Of a stretch of DNA of 64,000 nt, positions 37,883 through 46,373 are shown one piece after another; the stretch's first letter is position 1; every line of letters begins with the position of its first letter. This stretch comes from Actinokineospora terrae (GTDB taxonomy: Bacteria > Actinomycetota > Actinomycetes > Mycobacteriales > Pseudonocardiaceae), in contig NZ_FOGI01000003.1 of NCBI RefSeq assembly GCF_900111175.1, forward strand, positions 129,177 to 193,176. Reading direction: 5' to 3'. The position numbers were made by a program, and so were the translations under genes. A model generated the notes under the pieces. The model was given only the letters and a program-made list of their open reading frames with translations. It searched no databases and had not been told where the DNA came from.

Positions 37883-39082
37883 GTGGCTGAGTCATTCGCC
37901 GAGCGGCTGCGCCGACACCGTGTCGCGGCCGACCTGTCGCTCCGAGAACTGGCCAAACGGGTCAACTACAGCAAGGGCTACCTCAGCAAGGTGGAGCGGG
38001 GGCTTCGACCGTCGAACGAGACCCTGGCCAGGCTCTGCGACGCCGCCCTCGACGCGGGCGGGGAGCTGATCGCGGCCGCCCGCGCCGTCCGCAGCGGGAC
38101 AGCCGAGATGTCGATGCTGGACCGCAGGCAGGTCCTGACCGCGGGCTCGGTGCTCGGCCTGTCGCTGGTGGGCGGCCCACGACCGACCGTCGACGAACGG
38201 GTCCTCACCGGGATGCGGACCTCCTTCGAGCACCTGCGCACCCTCGGCGCGCAGACAAGCCCGGCGGTGGTGCTGCAACCGCTCGTGGCCCACGTGCGCA
38301 CCATCCACGCACTGGCGCGGGAGAACCCGGACCCGACCAGGTCCGACCTGCTGCTGCTCGCGGGCCGGATGGCGGAGTACACGGGCTGGATGAGCCAGGA
38401 GGCGGGCGACGACCGGGCCGCGCTGTGGTGGACCAGGCACGCGGCCGAACTGGCCAGGGCCGGTGGTGACCAGGAGATCGCAGGCTACGGACTGGTCAGG
38501 CAAGCCGGTCTGGCGCTGTACCGGCACGACCCGGTCAGCACGATCGACCTGGCCAGGCAGGCCCAGGAGACCGGCAGGCCCAGCACGCGCACCCTCGCGA
38601 TGGCGGCCCGCAGGGAAGCGCAGGGACACGCCCTCGCGGGCGACCGGAGCGAGTACGAGCGCGCGGTGGACCGGGCCGCGGCGCTGATGGGATCGGCCAC
38701 CGCGGACACGCGGGCGTACCCGGTCCTCGGCACGACCGCTCCGGAACCGGTGGAACTGGCCAGGGGGTGGTCGCTGTGCGATCTCGGCAGGGCGGCCGAG
38801 TCAGCCGCCGTCCTGGACCGGGCGGTGGCACTGCTGCCCGCCGCGTCCCGGCGTTCACGGGCCCGCTTCGGGGTACGCCGCTCACTGGCCCACGCCCTGT
38901 CCGGCGAGCTGGACCAGAGCTGCGTGACGCTGACCGAGGTCCTCGACGACGTGGCACACGTCGACTCGGCGACGGTGCGGATGGACCTGCGCGAACTGGC
39001 GAGGGTGTTGAGCCGTTGGCGCGGCCACGGCCCGGTCCGAGAGGTCCTCCCCGACGTCACTCGCCTCCTGCACCAGCACTGA
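37883..39082 (+). CDS. XRE-family helix-turn-helix regulator with TPR repeats
   Basis: 399 residues. The N-terminal HTH_3 domain (~5-62: FAERLRRHRVAADLSLRELA, YSKGYLSKVERGLRPSNETL) binds DNA. An apparent Tat-like stretch RRQVLTAGSVLGLSLVGG near residue 80 is commonly seen in this regulator type and is probably not an export signal. From ~105 to the end the protein is helical, with TPR-like pairs (RAALWWTRHAAELARAGG, EYERAVDRAAALMG). The GTG at 37883 has GGAGG four bases upstream. HTH plus TPR is the architecture of RRNPP peptide receptors. Confidence 0.85.
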   Translation: MAESFAERLRRHRVAADLSLRELAKRVNYSKGYLSKVERGLRPSNETLARLCDAALDAGGELIAAARAVRSGTAEMSMLDRRQVLTAGSVLGLSLVGGPRPTVDERVLTGMRTSFEHLRTLGAQTSPAVVLQPLVAHVRTIHALARENPDPTRSDLLLLAGRMAEYTGWMSQEAGDDRAALWWTRHAAELARAGGDQEIAGYGLVRQAGLALYRHDPVSTIDLARQAQETGRPSTRTLAMAARREAQGHALAGDRSEYERAVDRAAALMGSATADTRAYPVLGTTAPEPVELARGWSLCDLGRAAESAAVLDRAVALLPAASRRSRARFGVRRSLAHALSGELDQSCVTLTEVLDDVAHVDSATVRMDLRELARVLSRWRGHGPVREVLPDVTRLLHQH

Positions 39083-39100
39083 GGCCTCGAGGGGTGGCAA

Positions 39101-39132
39101 GCGGGTCGCGGTGGGTGCTCATCGCGACCCGC
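39101..39132. terminator. Hairpin between two convergent regulator genes
   Basis: Ten-base perfect arms GCGGGTCGCG (39101-39110) and its complement (39123-39132) with a 12-base loop, overlapping the 3' end of the SARP gene. Confidence 0.5.
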
Positions 39133-42079
39133 AGGACTGGTTGCAGGGGCAGTCGAGCGCCACCTGTTCCGCGTGGACCTCCACCGCCTCCGGCTGCCCC
39201 AGTGCGGCGAACTGGGTCACGGCCATCGTCCAGTGCACCAGGGCTTCCGCGTGCTCCCCCGCGGCATGCAGAGCGCGGGCGAGGCCGTGGTTGGCCCGCG
39301 CCTGGTGGATTCGGTTCCCGTCGCCACCGGCCAGGTCCAGCGCGGCCTCGTAGTTGTCACGGGCGGTGCCGAACTTGCCCATGGCCAACGCGGTCTCGCC
39401 GCGGTCGTACAGCAATCGGGTGTGCAGGTCGGCGTCGACGACCTTCTCGCCAACGGCTTTCGCGCGGACCTGGTGGTGCACGGCCTCGGTGAACCCGCCC
39501 TGGGCGCGGTGCACGTTGCCGATGTAGTTCAACGCGTACGCCTGCGCACAGGAGTCCCCGGCGTCGAGCGCGCTCTCGTACGCGTCCAGGTGGTTGTCCA
39601 GCGCTTCCTTGGCCAGGCCGAGCCGCAACTGGATCGAACCGAGGTTGTTCAACGCGTGCGCCAGTCCTTGCGCGTGACCGACCGAGCGGAGCAACGGCAC
39701 CGCAGCCTCGTTCTGCCGCAACGCGAGGTCGAGGTCGCCGCGCGATTCGCTGATGTGGCCCAACATGCTCAACGCGTGTCCCTGGCCGCGCAAGTCGCCG
39801 CACTGCTCGTACTTGGCCAACGCGGTGGTGAACTGCTCGACCGCCAAGTCGTGCTCGCCAAGTTCGGCGGTCGGGATCGCCAACGCGCACAACGTGGCCG
39901 CCTCACCGCGGACATCGCCAAGCCGCTGCCATCGCGGCAGTGCCTGCTCGGCCGCCCCTCGCGCCTCGGTCAACTGCCCGAGCCTGCTGTGCGCGGTGGC
40001 CATCCTGAGCAGCACGTGCGCCTGGCCGTAGTCGTCCGGTCGGCTGGACACGATCTCCAGTGCCCGGCCCATGGTGGTGATCCACTCCTCGACCTGGCTC
40101 GTGGTGTGGAAGTAGCGCCACAGGAGCACAGCCAGCCGCCACGCGTGTCCCGGGTGGTCGTTGTCTGCGGCGTGCCCGATGGCGGCGACCAGGTTGTCCC
40201 GTTCGTCCTCGACCCACTTCAGCGCGACGCCCGGATCGGCGAAGGTGGGGGCGACGGCGCAGTCGCGGTGCGCCGTCGGCTGGAGGTCTCGATCGAAGGG
40301 ATAGGCCGCGCTTACGGCCGAGGTCAACGCGACGAGGTAGAAGTCGAGCAGCCGCACCAGGGCGGCTTCGGACTCGGTGGCTGTCTCCCCAGCCTGGCCT
40401 GCCGGTGCCTGCTCGGCGGCGGCGAACTCCTTGAGCGGATCCAGCATGTGGTAGCGCTCCGCGGACGCTTCCTCGAGCAGGCAGACTTCGTGCAGGTAGT
40501 CCAATGCGGCGCGGGCGGTGGCGATGTCGCAGTCGGCCAGCGCGGCCGCGCCCTTCACGTCGAGGTCCGGCCCCGGCAGGTGCCCGAACAGCCGGAAGAC
40601 GCGCTGCCGCGCACCGTCGAGCAGCTGGTAGGACATCCGCATGGCGGCCGCGAGGTCATCACCATCGGTGCTCCACGGACCGTTCTCCTCCAGCAAGCCC
40701 AGCAGGTGGTGCAAGGGCCAACTGGTGTGCCTGCGAAACAGCGCTGCGACGACGAGGACCGAGATCGGCAGGTGCCCGCACCGCTTGACCACCGCCGCGA
40801 GGTCATCGGAGTCGCCGTGCAAGCGCCGAGGTCCGACCACCGCCTGGAACAGCGCGACGGCATCGTCGGCGGGGAGCGGGGTGAGCCGGATGTGCTCGCC
40901 GGTGTCCGCTCCGCCCATCCGCCTGCTGGTCACGATGGCGAAGCAGCCGGGCACCTGGGGCAGCAGCGAGTGGACGTGCTCTGCCGACTCCGCGTTGTCC
41001 AGCACCACGAGCCGCTTGGTGTCGTGCAGCATCGCCTGGTAGAGCGAGTGCTTCCGGCCGACGGTGGCCGGGACCTGCTCGAGGGGAAGTCCCATCTCGA
41101 CCAGCAGTTGGGTGAGCGCGTCCTCGGTGGTCGTCGTGCGCACGTTCGGCGTGTGTCCGTTGAGCCGCACCAACAGCTGCCCCTGCGGGAAGCGGTGACG
41201 CATCCGGTGGGCGGCCTCGACGGCGAGAGCGCTCTTGCCGACACCCGGCGCGCCGCTCACCCAGACCACGCCGCGACCCGCCGCGGCCGCGGCCTCGATC
41301 GCTGCCAGCTCGTTTTCGCGGCCGGTGAAACCGCTCGGGCGGGGCGGCAGGGAGCTGACCGGATCTCCCCCTTCCGCGAGTGCGGCGAGGTTGCGCAGAA
41401 CCGGGCCGGGTGTCTGGTCGATGTCGGCGAGGGCGGCCTCGGCGTCGGCGAACACCCGGTACGCGGCGGGGTGGTCGTTGTCGGCGATCAACGCCCGCAT
41501 CAGCAGAGCGGCGTAGCGCTCCCGGACCGGGTCCATCCGCACCGCACCGCGGAGCCGATCCCGCGCGGACCGGTGGTCACCCGCGTCCAGCTCCAGTTGG
41601 GCCAGGTCACCGACGGCATCGTGGTAGGCCTCCTCGGAGAAGACGGCATCGGGTCCGCCCACCCGGTCGATGTCGATGTCCTCCAGGAAGGGGCCGCGGC
41701 GCAGGGCGACCGCGGCACGCAGGAGCTCGATCTCCTCGGCGCGATCGACGGCATCGCGGGCCGCCTGGCGCAGGCGGTTGAACCGTGTCAAGTCGATCTG
41801 GTCGGGGGACACCCGCAGCACGTACCCGGTCGGTGTCTTGTCGATGGCGATGTCATCGGCGTCCCGGAAAGCGGTGCGGAGCCTGCTGATGTAGCTGCGC
41901 ACCAGGTTGACCCGCTCCGGGACGCCGGGCCAGATGATCTCCGCCAACCGCTCCGCGGACATCGGCCGGTTCGCGTGCAGCAGCAGCACCACGAGGAAGA
42001 ACCGCTGCTGCTGGTCCCCCAGGTGTACCGGCTCGCCCTCGTGCCACGCCTCAAGCGGGCCGAACATCCGAAAGTCCAC
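39119..42079 (-). CDS. SARP-type regulator with NB-ARC and TPR domains (AfsR-like)
   Basis: 986 residues. 1-92: OmpR-type winged helix (FGPLEAWHEGEPVHLGDQQQ, SYISRLRTAFRD). ~95-240: bacterial transcriptional activation domain. ~250-540: STAND NTPase with P-loop GAPGVGKS at 276-283, LVVLDNAESAEHV and GCFAIVTSRR. ~660-970: tetratricopeptide repeats. This is the AfsR/SARP-STAND layout used to control secondary metabolism, though similar STAND proteins also act in defence. The GTG at 42079 has GGGGAGG six bases upstream; the longer frame has no better start. The C-terminus ends in a Cys cluster, CPCNQSCGSR. No biosynthetic cluster lies next to it. Confidence 0.9.
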   Translation of the reverse strand: MDFRMFGPLEAWHEGEPVHLGDQQQRFFLVVLLLHANRPMSAERLAEIIWPGVPERVNLVRSYISRLRTAFRDADDIAIDKTPTGYVLRVSPDQIDLTRFNRLRQAARDAVDRAEEIELLRAAVALRRGPFLEDIDIDRVGGPDAVFSEEAYHDAVGDLAQLELDAGDHRSARDRLRGAVRMDPVRERYAALLMRALIADNDHPAAYRVFADAEAALADIDQTPGPVLRNLAALAEGGDPVSSLPPRPSGFTGRENELAAIEAAAAAGRGVVWVSGAPGVGKSALAVEAAHRMRHRFPQGQLLVRLNGHTPNVRTTTTEDALTQLLVEMGLPLEQVPATVGRKHSLYQAMLHDTKRLVVLDNAESAEHVHSLLPQVPGCFAIVTSRRMGGADTGEHIRLTPLPADDAVALFQAVVGPRRLHGDSDDLAAVVKRCGHLPISVLVVAALFRRHTSWPLHHLLGLLEENGPWSTDGDDLAAAMRMSYQLLDGARQRVFRLFGHLPGPDLDVKGAAALADCDIATARAALDYLHEVCLLEEASAERYHMLDPLKEFAAAEQAPAGQAGETATESEAALVRLLDFYLVALTSAVSAAYPFDRDLQPTAHRDCAVAPTFADPGVALKWVEDERDNLVAAIGHAADNDHPGHAWRLAVLLWRYFHTTSQVEEWITTMGRALEIVSSRPDDYGQAHVLLRMATAHSRLGQLTEARGAAEQALPRWQRLGDVRGEAATLCALAIPTAELGEHDLAVEQFTTALAKYEQCGDLRGQGHALSMLGHISESRGDLDLALRQNEAAVPLLRSVGHAQGLAHALNNLGSIQLRLGLAKEALDNHLDAYESALDAGDSCAQAYALNYIGNVHRAQGGFTEAVHHQVRAKAVGEKVVDADLHTRLLYDRGETALAMGKFGTARDNYEAALDLAGGDGNRIHQARANHGLARALHAAGEHAEALVHWTMAVTQFAALGQPEAVEVHAEQVALDCPCNQSCGSR

Positions 42080-42221
42080 TCCGTGCCTCCCCGCGTGCGA
42101 GCTTGATGTCTGCCGGACACATCGCGCAATCGGCCGTCCGGGTATCGCCGGATCACCATTTCGTCCACTTCTTGTCGACACCGGCCGGAGACGATCAAGC
42201 AACCGCGACGGAGGGACAGTG

Positions 42222-42791
42222 GTGGGCACCGAGGTATTGCCGTGCTATGTGGTCTGTGACGTGTCGTCCTCGATGATCGAGCACATCGACGAGTTGAACG
42301 CGGGCCTGCGGGAGTTCCGCGACGCCGTCCCGTCCGCCGCGGCGCAGGTGCGGGTCGGCGTGGTCGGGTTCGCGGGCGTGCCCCGACTGCTGCACCCGTT
42401 GCGTCCCATAGCGGAACTGCCGGAGGTGACCGCGCCCCGCCCGAGAGTGGGCACGAACTTCGGACTCGCGTTCACCTTCTTGCGCACAACCATCGATGGT
42501 GATGTGCGCGCTTTGAAAGCGGGTCAGTCCCCGGTGTGCCGTCCGGTCGTGTTCTTCGCCTCCGACGGCAGACCGACCGACCCGACGACGTGGCCCGCCG
42601 CCTACGCCGCCCTCGCCGACCCGGACTGGTCCGCCAGCCCCACTGTGGTCGCGTTCGGCTTCGGGGCAGCCGACGACCGCACGCTCAGCCGGATCGGCGT
42701 GTCCGGTGTGTTCCTCAGCCGGGACGGTGTCCGCGTCGCCACCGCGTTGAATGTGTCGGTCACCTGGTCCACCCCGTGCGAGCACGTCTGA
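42222..42791 (+). CDS. VWA-domain protein
   Basis: 189 residues, a single von Willebrand A domain resembling the TerY type. The metal-ion site reads CDVSSSM (Asp13, Ser15, Ser17), with the Thr position in PRVGTNFGLAF and Asp in FFASDGRPTD. The GTG at 42222 has GGAGGGA at five-base spacing; another GTG lies one codon upstream. It shares the divergent promoter region with the SARP gene and precedes a protein of unknown function, probably as one transcript. VWA proteins of this size are often parts of phosphorylation or tellurite/stress complexes; no such partner is seen nearby. Confidence 0.85.
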   Translation: MGTEVLPCYVVCDVSSSMIEHIDELNAGLREFRDAVPSAAAQVRVGVVGFAGVPRLLHPLRPIAELPEVTAPRPRVGTNFGLAFTFLRTTIDGDVRALKAGQSPVCRPVVFFASDGRPTDPTTWPAAYAALADPDWSASPTVVAFGFGAADDRTLSRIGVSGVFLSRDGVRVATALNVSVTWSTPCEHV

Positions 42792-42867
42792 GCCATCCAC
42801 CATCCGTCCACTTCCGGTCCACAGCACAGGCGCAGGGTTCGCGGGGCGGTCCACGAGAGAGGCGAAG

Positions 42868-43737
42868 ATGATCGGTCACACGAACCTGGTTCGCGAGCTG
42901 AAGTCGCTGCGCAAGGGGCGGGGCGTGCTCTCCGGCCGCATCGTGGACCGGGTGGGCCCCGCACTGCGCGCCGCCTGCGAGATCGGTGCCGACGACGACG
43001 TCCCGGTGATCCGCCGCAAGGTGACCGACCGGCTCATCGAGCTGGCAGGCCTTCTGCCGGACGACATGGGCGAGGCGGCGCTCATCGCCTTCGCCCTGAA
43101 GCCGGAGACGCGGCACCCGCTCTACCAGGACCGCGTCTCGTGGGCCGCGGACCAGGTGAACTGCGACATCCGCACCATCCGCCGCCGCGTCGACGAGGCG
43201 ATCGGCCACCTCGCCGAGCTGGCCGAGGAGGCCCTCGCGTCCGCCACCGCACCGGGCTGGCACACCAGCGAGCTGCACGTCGTGCTGTCCTTGGACGGTC
43301 CGCATCCCGAACTGCTGGAACTGCACCGCGTCACCGCCACCAAGGACAACCTGGCCGAGCTCGAACTCACGACCACCTGCCCTACGGATACGCCGCGTGT
43401 CCTCTACGGTGGCACCCTGGCCGGCAACAACCGCCTGCTCTTGCCCACCGCTCTTCCTCGCGGCGCATCGCATGCCTTCGCGATCCGCGCACAGCTCGCC
43501 GACACGCTCTCCACCCTGGTCCACATCCCGGCCCGCCCTTGCGGCGCGCTGGACCTGCGCGTGCGCTTCGGCCCATCTGACGTTCCCTCCGAGGCACGCG
43601 CGATCCGCGGCCCGGCACGTGACAGCTCAGGCTCCCTCAACACCTCGCCGTTCCTGATCAACGAAGCCGGAGAGATACATCTTCACTTCACTGACCTCGC
43701 CCCAGGACACCCTTATGGCGTTCAGTGGACCCACTAG
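42868..43737 (+). CDS. Unknown protein linked to the VWA gene
   Basis: 289 residues. The N-terminal ~125 residues are helical (LVRELKSLRKGRGVLSGRI, VSWAADQVNCDIRTIRRRVDEA), the latter resembling a helix-turn-helix as found in small actinobacterial regulators. The C-terminal half is predicted beta-rich (HTSELHVVLSLDGPHPELLE, AGEIHLHFTDLAPGHPYGVQW). No enzymatic motif is visible. ATG at 42868 behind GAGAGAGG. The stop is TAG followed by an in-frame open stretch that leads into the next gene. Confidence 0.75.
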   Translation: MIGHTNLVRELKSLRKGRGVLSGRIVDRVGPALRAACEIGADDDVPVIRRKVTDRLIELAGLLPDDMGEAALIAFALKPETRHPLYQDRVSWAADQVNCDIRTIRRRVDEAIGHLAELAEEALASATAPGWHTSELHVVLSLDGPHPELLELHRVTATKDNLAELELTTTCPTDTPRVLYGGTLAGNNRLLLPTALPRGASHAFAIRAQLADTLSTLVHIPARPCGALDLRVRFGPSDVPSEARAIRGPARDSSGSLNTSPFLINEAGEIHLHFTDLAPGHPYGVQWTH

Positions 43738-43878
43738 CAAAAGTTCTCGCTGGTCGAGGGCGGCTACGGCGCCGATCTCGCCTCGGCGGCCGGTCTCGTG
43801 GCGAAGTGGACCCGCCTGCTCCTCGGCTCCAGTACCCTCGCCCGCAGATGGCCTAGTCAGGGGCGGTGGTCACGGGCT

Positions 43879-44166
43879 GTGAGCGGGTACGAGGTCGAGA
43901 TCGGGCAGCTGCGGAGCGCGGCCAAGGCGGCGGGGTCCGCGGCTGATCAGGCGCGGGTGGTGGAGCCGGGGACCGGGTTGGGTGCGGTCGCGGGGGCGTT
44001 GGCGGGTGGGGAGGCGGCGAAGTGCGCGCCTGCGCTGGCGTCGGCGTTCACCGAGCGGGCGAAGGGGTGGGCGGGCGAGATCGAGCAGTGGGGTGAATCG
44101 GTCTCGGCGTCGGCGACGGCGTATGCCGAGAATGAGGACTCCGCGGCGGGGGCGTTCGGGCGATGA
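43879..44166 (+). CDS. EspC-like type VII secretion-associated protein
   Basis: 95 residues, entirely helical, with Ala-rich helices ([41 protein letters not shown]) and the layout of the EspC/DUF2580 family of ESX-associated small proteins. The GTG at 43879 is chosen because homology-like sequence begins at MSGYEVEIGQL; the frame is open further upstream. It overlaps the next gene by four bases (ATGA), so the two products are probably made together and may be exported as a pair. Confidence 0.7.
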   Translation: MSGYEVEIGQLRSAAKAAGSAADQARVVEPGTGLGAVAGALAGGEAAKCAPALASAFTERAKGWAGEIEQWGESVSASATAYAENEDSAAGAFGR

Positions 44167-45554
44167 CTGTCGGGTATGACGATGTGCGCACCTGGGACGC
44201 CGAGGCGCTCGACGCGGCTGCCACCAACCTGCGTGGGCGGCGGGACAAGCTCATCGGGCTGCAGGACGAGCTCGACGACGCCAGAAGGCTGCCCGATTGG
44301 CACGGTCCGGCCGGTGAGCGCGCACGCAGTTCCCTGGGCGACACGCGCAACGACGCCGAGATCCTGATCGCGGAGCTGTCCGCCGTCGAACTGGCCCTGC
44401 AAGTCGCGTCGGACGACGTCGCCGCGCTGAAGTCCCGGGTCGCGAACAACGACTCCCTCGCCGCCACCTACCAGTTCGGCATCGCCGCCGACGGCGCGAT
44501 CGTGGACAACAAGCCCGCCGACCCACCGCCGAGGTCGCGGATGGAGGCCGAGGACCGCGCCGAGGCCCAGCGGCACCGCGAGACCATCAGGAAGCAGCTG
44601 GAGCAGGAGACCAGGTCGATCCTCACCGCAGCCACCAACATCGACGCCACCCTCGCCCGGGTCATGCGGCTGGCGCAGGACCGCAAGATCAGCGACCACG
44701 ACGCGACCACCCTGGCGGGCGCCAGGAAGGGCGGGGAGATCGACGCCCAGGTGGTCGAGATGGAACAGTCCCTGCGCGACGCCGGGTTGCTGACCGGGCC
44801 GCCTGCGTCCGGCCACTACCGGCAGTGGCTGGAGAACGCGGTGCGGCGGGGCGTCCCGGTCGACACGATCAAGCAGATGATCATCGACCACCACATCACG
44901 CCAGCGGACTTCGCCGTCCTCGACGGCATGGAGGAGATCCGCGAGGACTCCGACGGCGACGGGACCTTCAAGTCGTACTTCCTGATGCCGACCGACATCA
45001 GCGGGGACGACGCCGCCAAGGCGGTGCGGATGACCTACGTCATGAACGCGGGCACCGACTACGGCACCGGCGGCGACTTGGCGCCCACCCCGTACGGGTC
45101 CGCGGAACTCCAGCGCATCACCGACCGGCAACGCGAGAACTCCTGGAGCTACAACGACGACGTGGGATTCGTGCACGGCAACGGCGGGCGACTGGTGACC
45201 ACCCCGAACGGCATGATGATGGGCCTGGGCGGCAACCTCATCCAGGACCAGTTCAGCCAGCGCGGCGGAACCACCTGGGGCGACACGTTCATGCTGAACA
45301 TCGACGACCCGGCCGACCCCGCGCAGCAACTCCGGGACGTGGCCAGGTCGGGCCACGCCTGGTACGAGGGCGACAACGGCGCCTACCAGGGCGATCTCGA
45401 CATGGACCGATTGCTGCACCACGAGGAGCGCCATTCCCAACAATGGGCGCGCGAGGGTTACACCGGTTTCCTCGCCTCGTACGTGTGGGAACAGGTCACC
45501 GGCGGCAACGAGACCGAGGAAGACGCGGGGCTTTCCGATGGCGGATACCGCTAG
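44163..45554 (+). CDS. WXG-type effector candidate with HExxH zincin-like C-terminus
   Basis: 463 residues. The N-terminal ~110 residues are a WXG100/LXG-like helical hairpin with a WHG turn at residue 46 (RLPDWHGPAGERARSSL). A coiled-coil linker (~120-190) leads to a C-terminal domain with HEERH at 420-424, a zinc-metalloprotease HExxH motif, followed by SQQWAREGYTGFLASYVWEQ and a downstream acidic segment (NETEEDAGLSDGGY) that could supply the third ligand. This combination looks like a type VII-secreted toxin or protease. It is followed by a lipoprotein and a membrane protein that might give immunity. No ESX core genes are in the window. Confidence 0.72.
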   Translation: MTVGYDDVRTWDAEALDAAATNLRGRRDKLIGLQDELDDARRLPDWHGPAGERARSSLGDTRNDAEILIAELSAVELALQVASDDVAALKSRVANNDSLAATYQFGIAADGAIVDNKPADPPPRSRMEAEDRAEAQRHRETIRKQLEQETRSILTAATNIDATLARVMRLAQDRKISDHDATTLAGARKGGEIDAQVVEMEQSLRDAGLLTGPPASGHYRQWLENAVRRGVPVDTIKQMIIDHHITPADFAVLDGMEEIREDSDGDGTFKSYFLMPTDISGDDAAKAVRMTYVMNAGTDYGTGGDLAPTPYGSAELQRITDRQRENSWSYNDDVGFVHGNGGRLVTTPNGMMMGLGGNLIQDQFSQRGGTTWGDTFMLNIDDPADPAQQLRDVARSGHAWYEGDNGAYQGDLDMDRLLHHEERHSQQWAREGYTGFLASYVWEQVTGGNETEEDAGLSDGGYR

Positions 45555-46083
45555 GCGGTGGTGGGTCGCCTGCGCGGCCCTGCTCGTGGCGGCGGCGACC
45601 GCGGCGTGCGACACCAGGGCGCAGTTCGAGCCGTCGCTGCCCCCGGCGGCCGGGTTCCGCGTCGACGACGGCGTGCTGAAGCTGTGGACCGGCACCCCGT
45701 GCGAGGGCGTCACCGGCCTGACGCTGATCTTCGACTCCGGTACGCAGGCCAGCGCGGACCAGCGGTGGACCGCGCCGCTCCCGGGCGTACCGGTGGAGCG
45801 CATGGACCTGCTGACGGCGTTCCCCGACACCGATGGCCCCTTCCAGATCCAGAAAGCCCTCCCCCCGGACTACGACTGGACCAAGGCAACCTCCCTCAAC
45901 TTCGCCGTCGACGGCCCGAAAGCCAACGGAGCCAGGGTCGACATCCCCCAGGTACTCCGCGAATCCCCCCAGCACCCGCCGGACACCTACCTGTTCGGCC
46001 AAGCCGGCTGGAAATCCCCAGCCGACGTCCAGCGGGAGAACCAGAAGTCATTCCTGACCATCTGCACCCCCGACCCGGGATGA
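45538..46083 (+). CDS. Lipoprotein next to the zincin effector
   Basis: 181 residues with a signal peptide and a Cys at about residue 24 (AATAACD), a slightly non-standard lipobox. The mature part is predicted beta-rich with one Cys (GTPCEGVTGLTLIF) and another near the end (TICTPDPG), perhaps a disulfide. Family not recognised. It overlaps the effector gene by 17 bases, so coupling is tight; a periplasmic immunity or folding partner is possible. Confidence 0.7.
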   Translation: MADTARRWWVACAALLVAAATAACDTRAQFEPSLPPAAGFRVDDGVLKLWTGTPCEGVTGLTLIFDSGTQASADQRWTAPLPGVPVERMDLLTAFPDTDGPFQIQKALPPDYDWTKATSLNFAVDGPKANGARVDIPQVLRESPQHPPDTYLFGQAGWKSPADVQRENQKSFLTICTPDPG

Positions 46084-46355
46084 CACCCACACCACGTCGC
46101 CGAGCACTGACAGCCCTCCGACGCCTCGTACTCGCCGCGTTCGCCTGCACCACGGCGGTGATCGTGCTGCTCATCGGCGTGGTGGTACTCAGCGCGACCG
46201 GGTGGTCCACCGATCCCCACGGCTACAGCATCTTCGCAGGCACCCTGTTCACGATGGTTCTGACGCCAGTCGAAATAGGACTGTGGCTGCTCTACCGAGC
46301 GCTCCGCCGCCGCAGCACAGCGAAGCCGCACGCGGGGCAACAAGGTCACTGGTGA
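46080..46355 (+). CDS. Small two-helix membrane protein
   Basis: 91 residues with a basic N-terminus and transmembrane helices at about 17-40 and 50-70, and a basic C-terminus. ATG at 46080 overlaps the lipoprotein stop (ATGA). Last gene of the type VII-like cassette and convergent with the DUF72 gene. Family not recognised. Confidence 0.65.
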   Translation: MTPTPRRRALTALRRLVLAAFACTTAVIVLLIGVVVLSATGWSTDPHGYSIFAGTLFTMVLTPVEIGLWLLYRALRRRSTAKPHAGQQGHW

Positions 46356-46373
46356 GGTTTCAGAGACATTTGC

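Noticed and set aside
38150..38200. Tat signal peptide in the XRE-TPR protein
   Set aside because: The RRQVL motif is internal, after a DNA-binding domain; typical of this regulator family and not an export signal.
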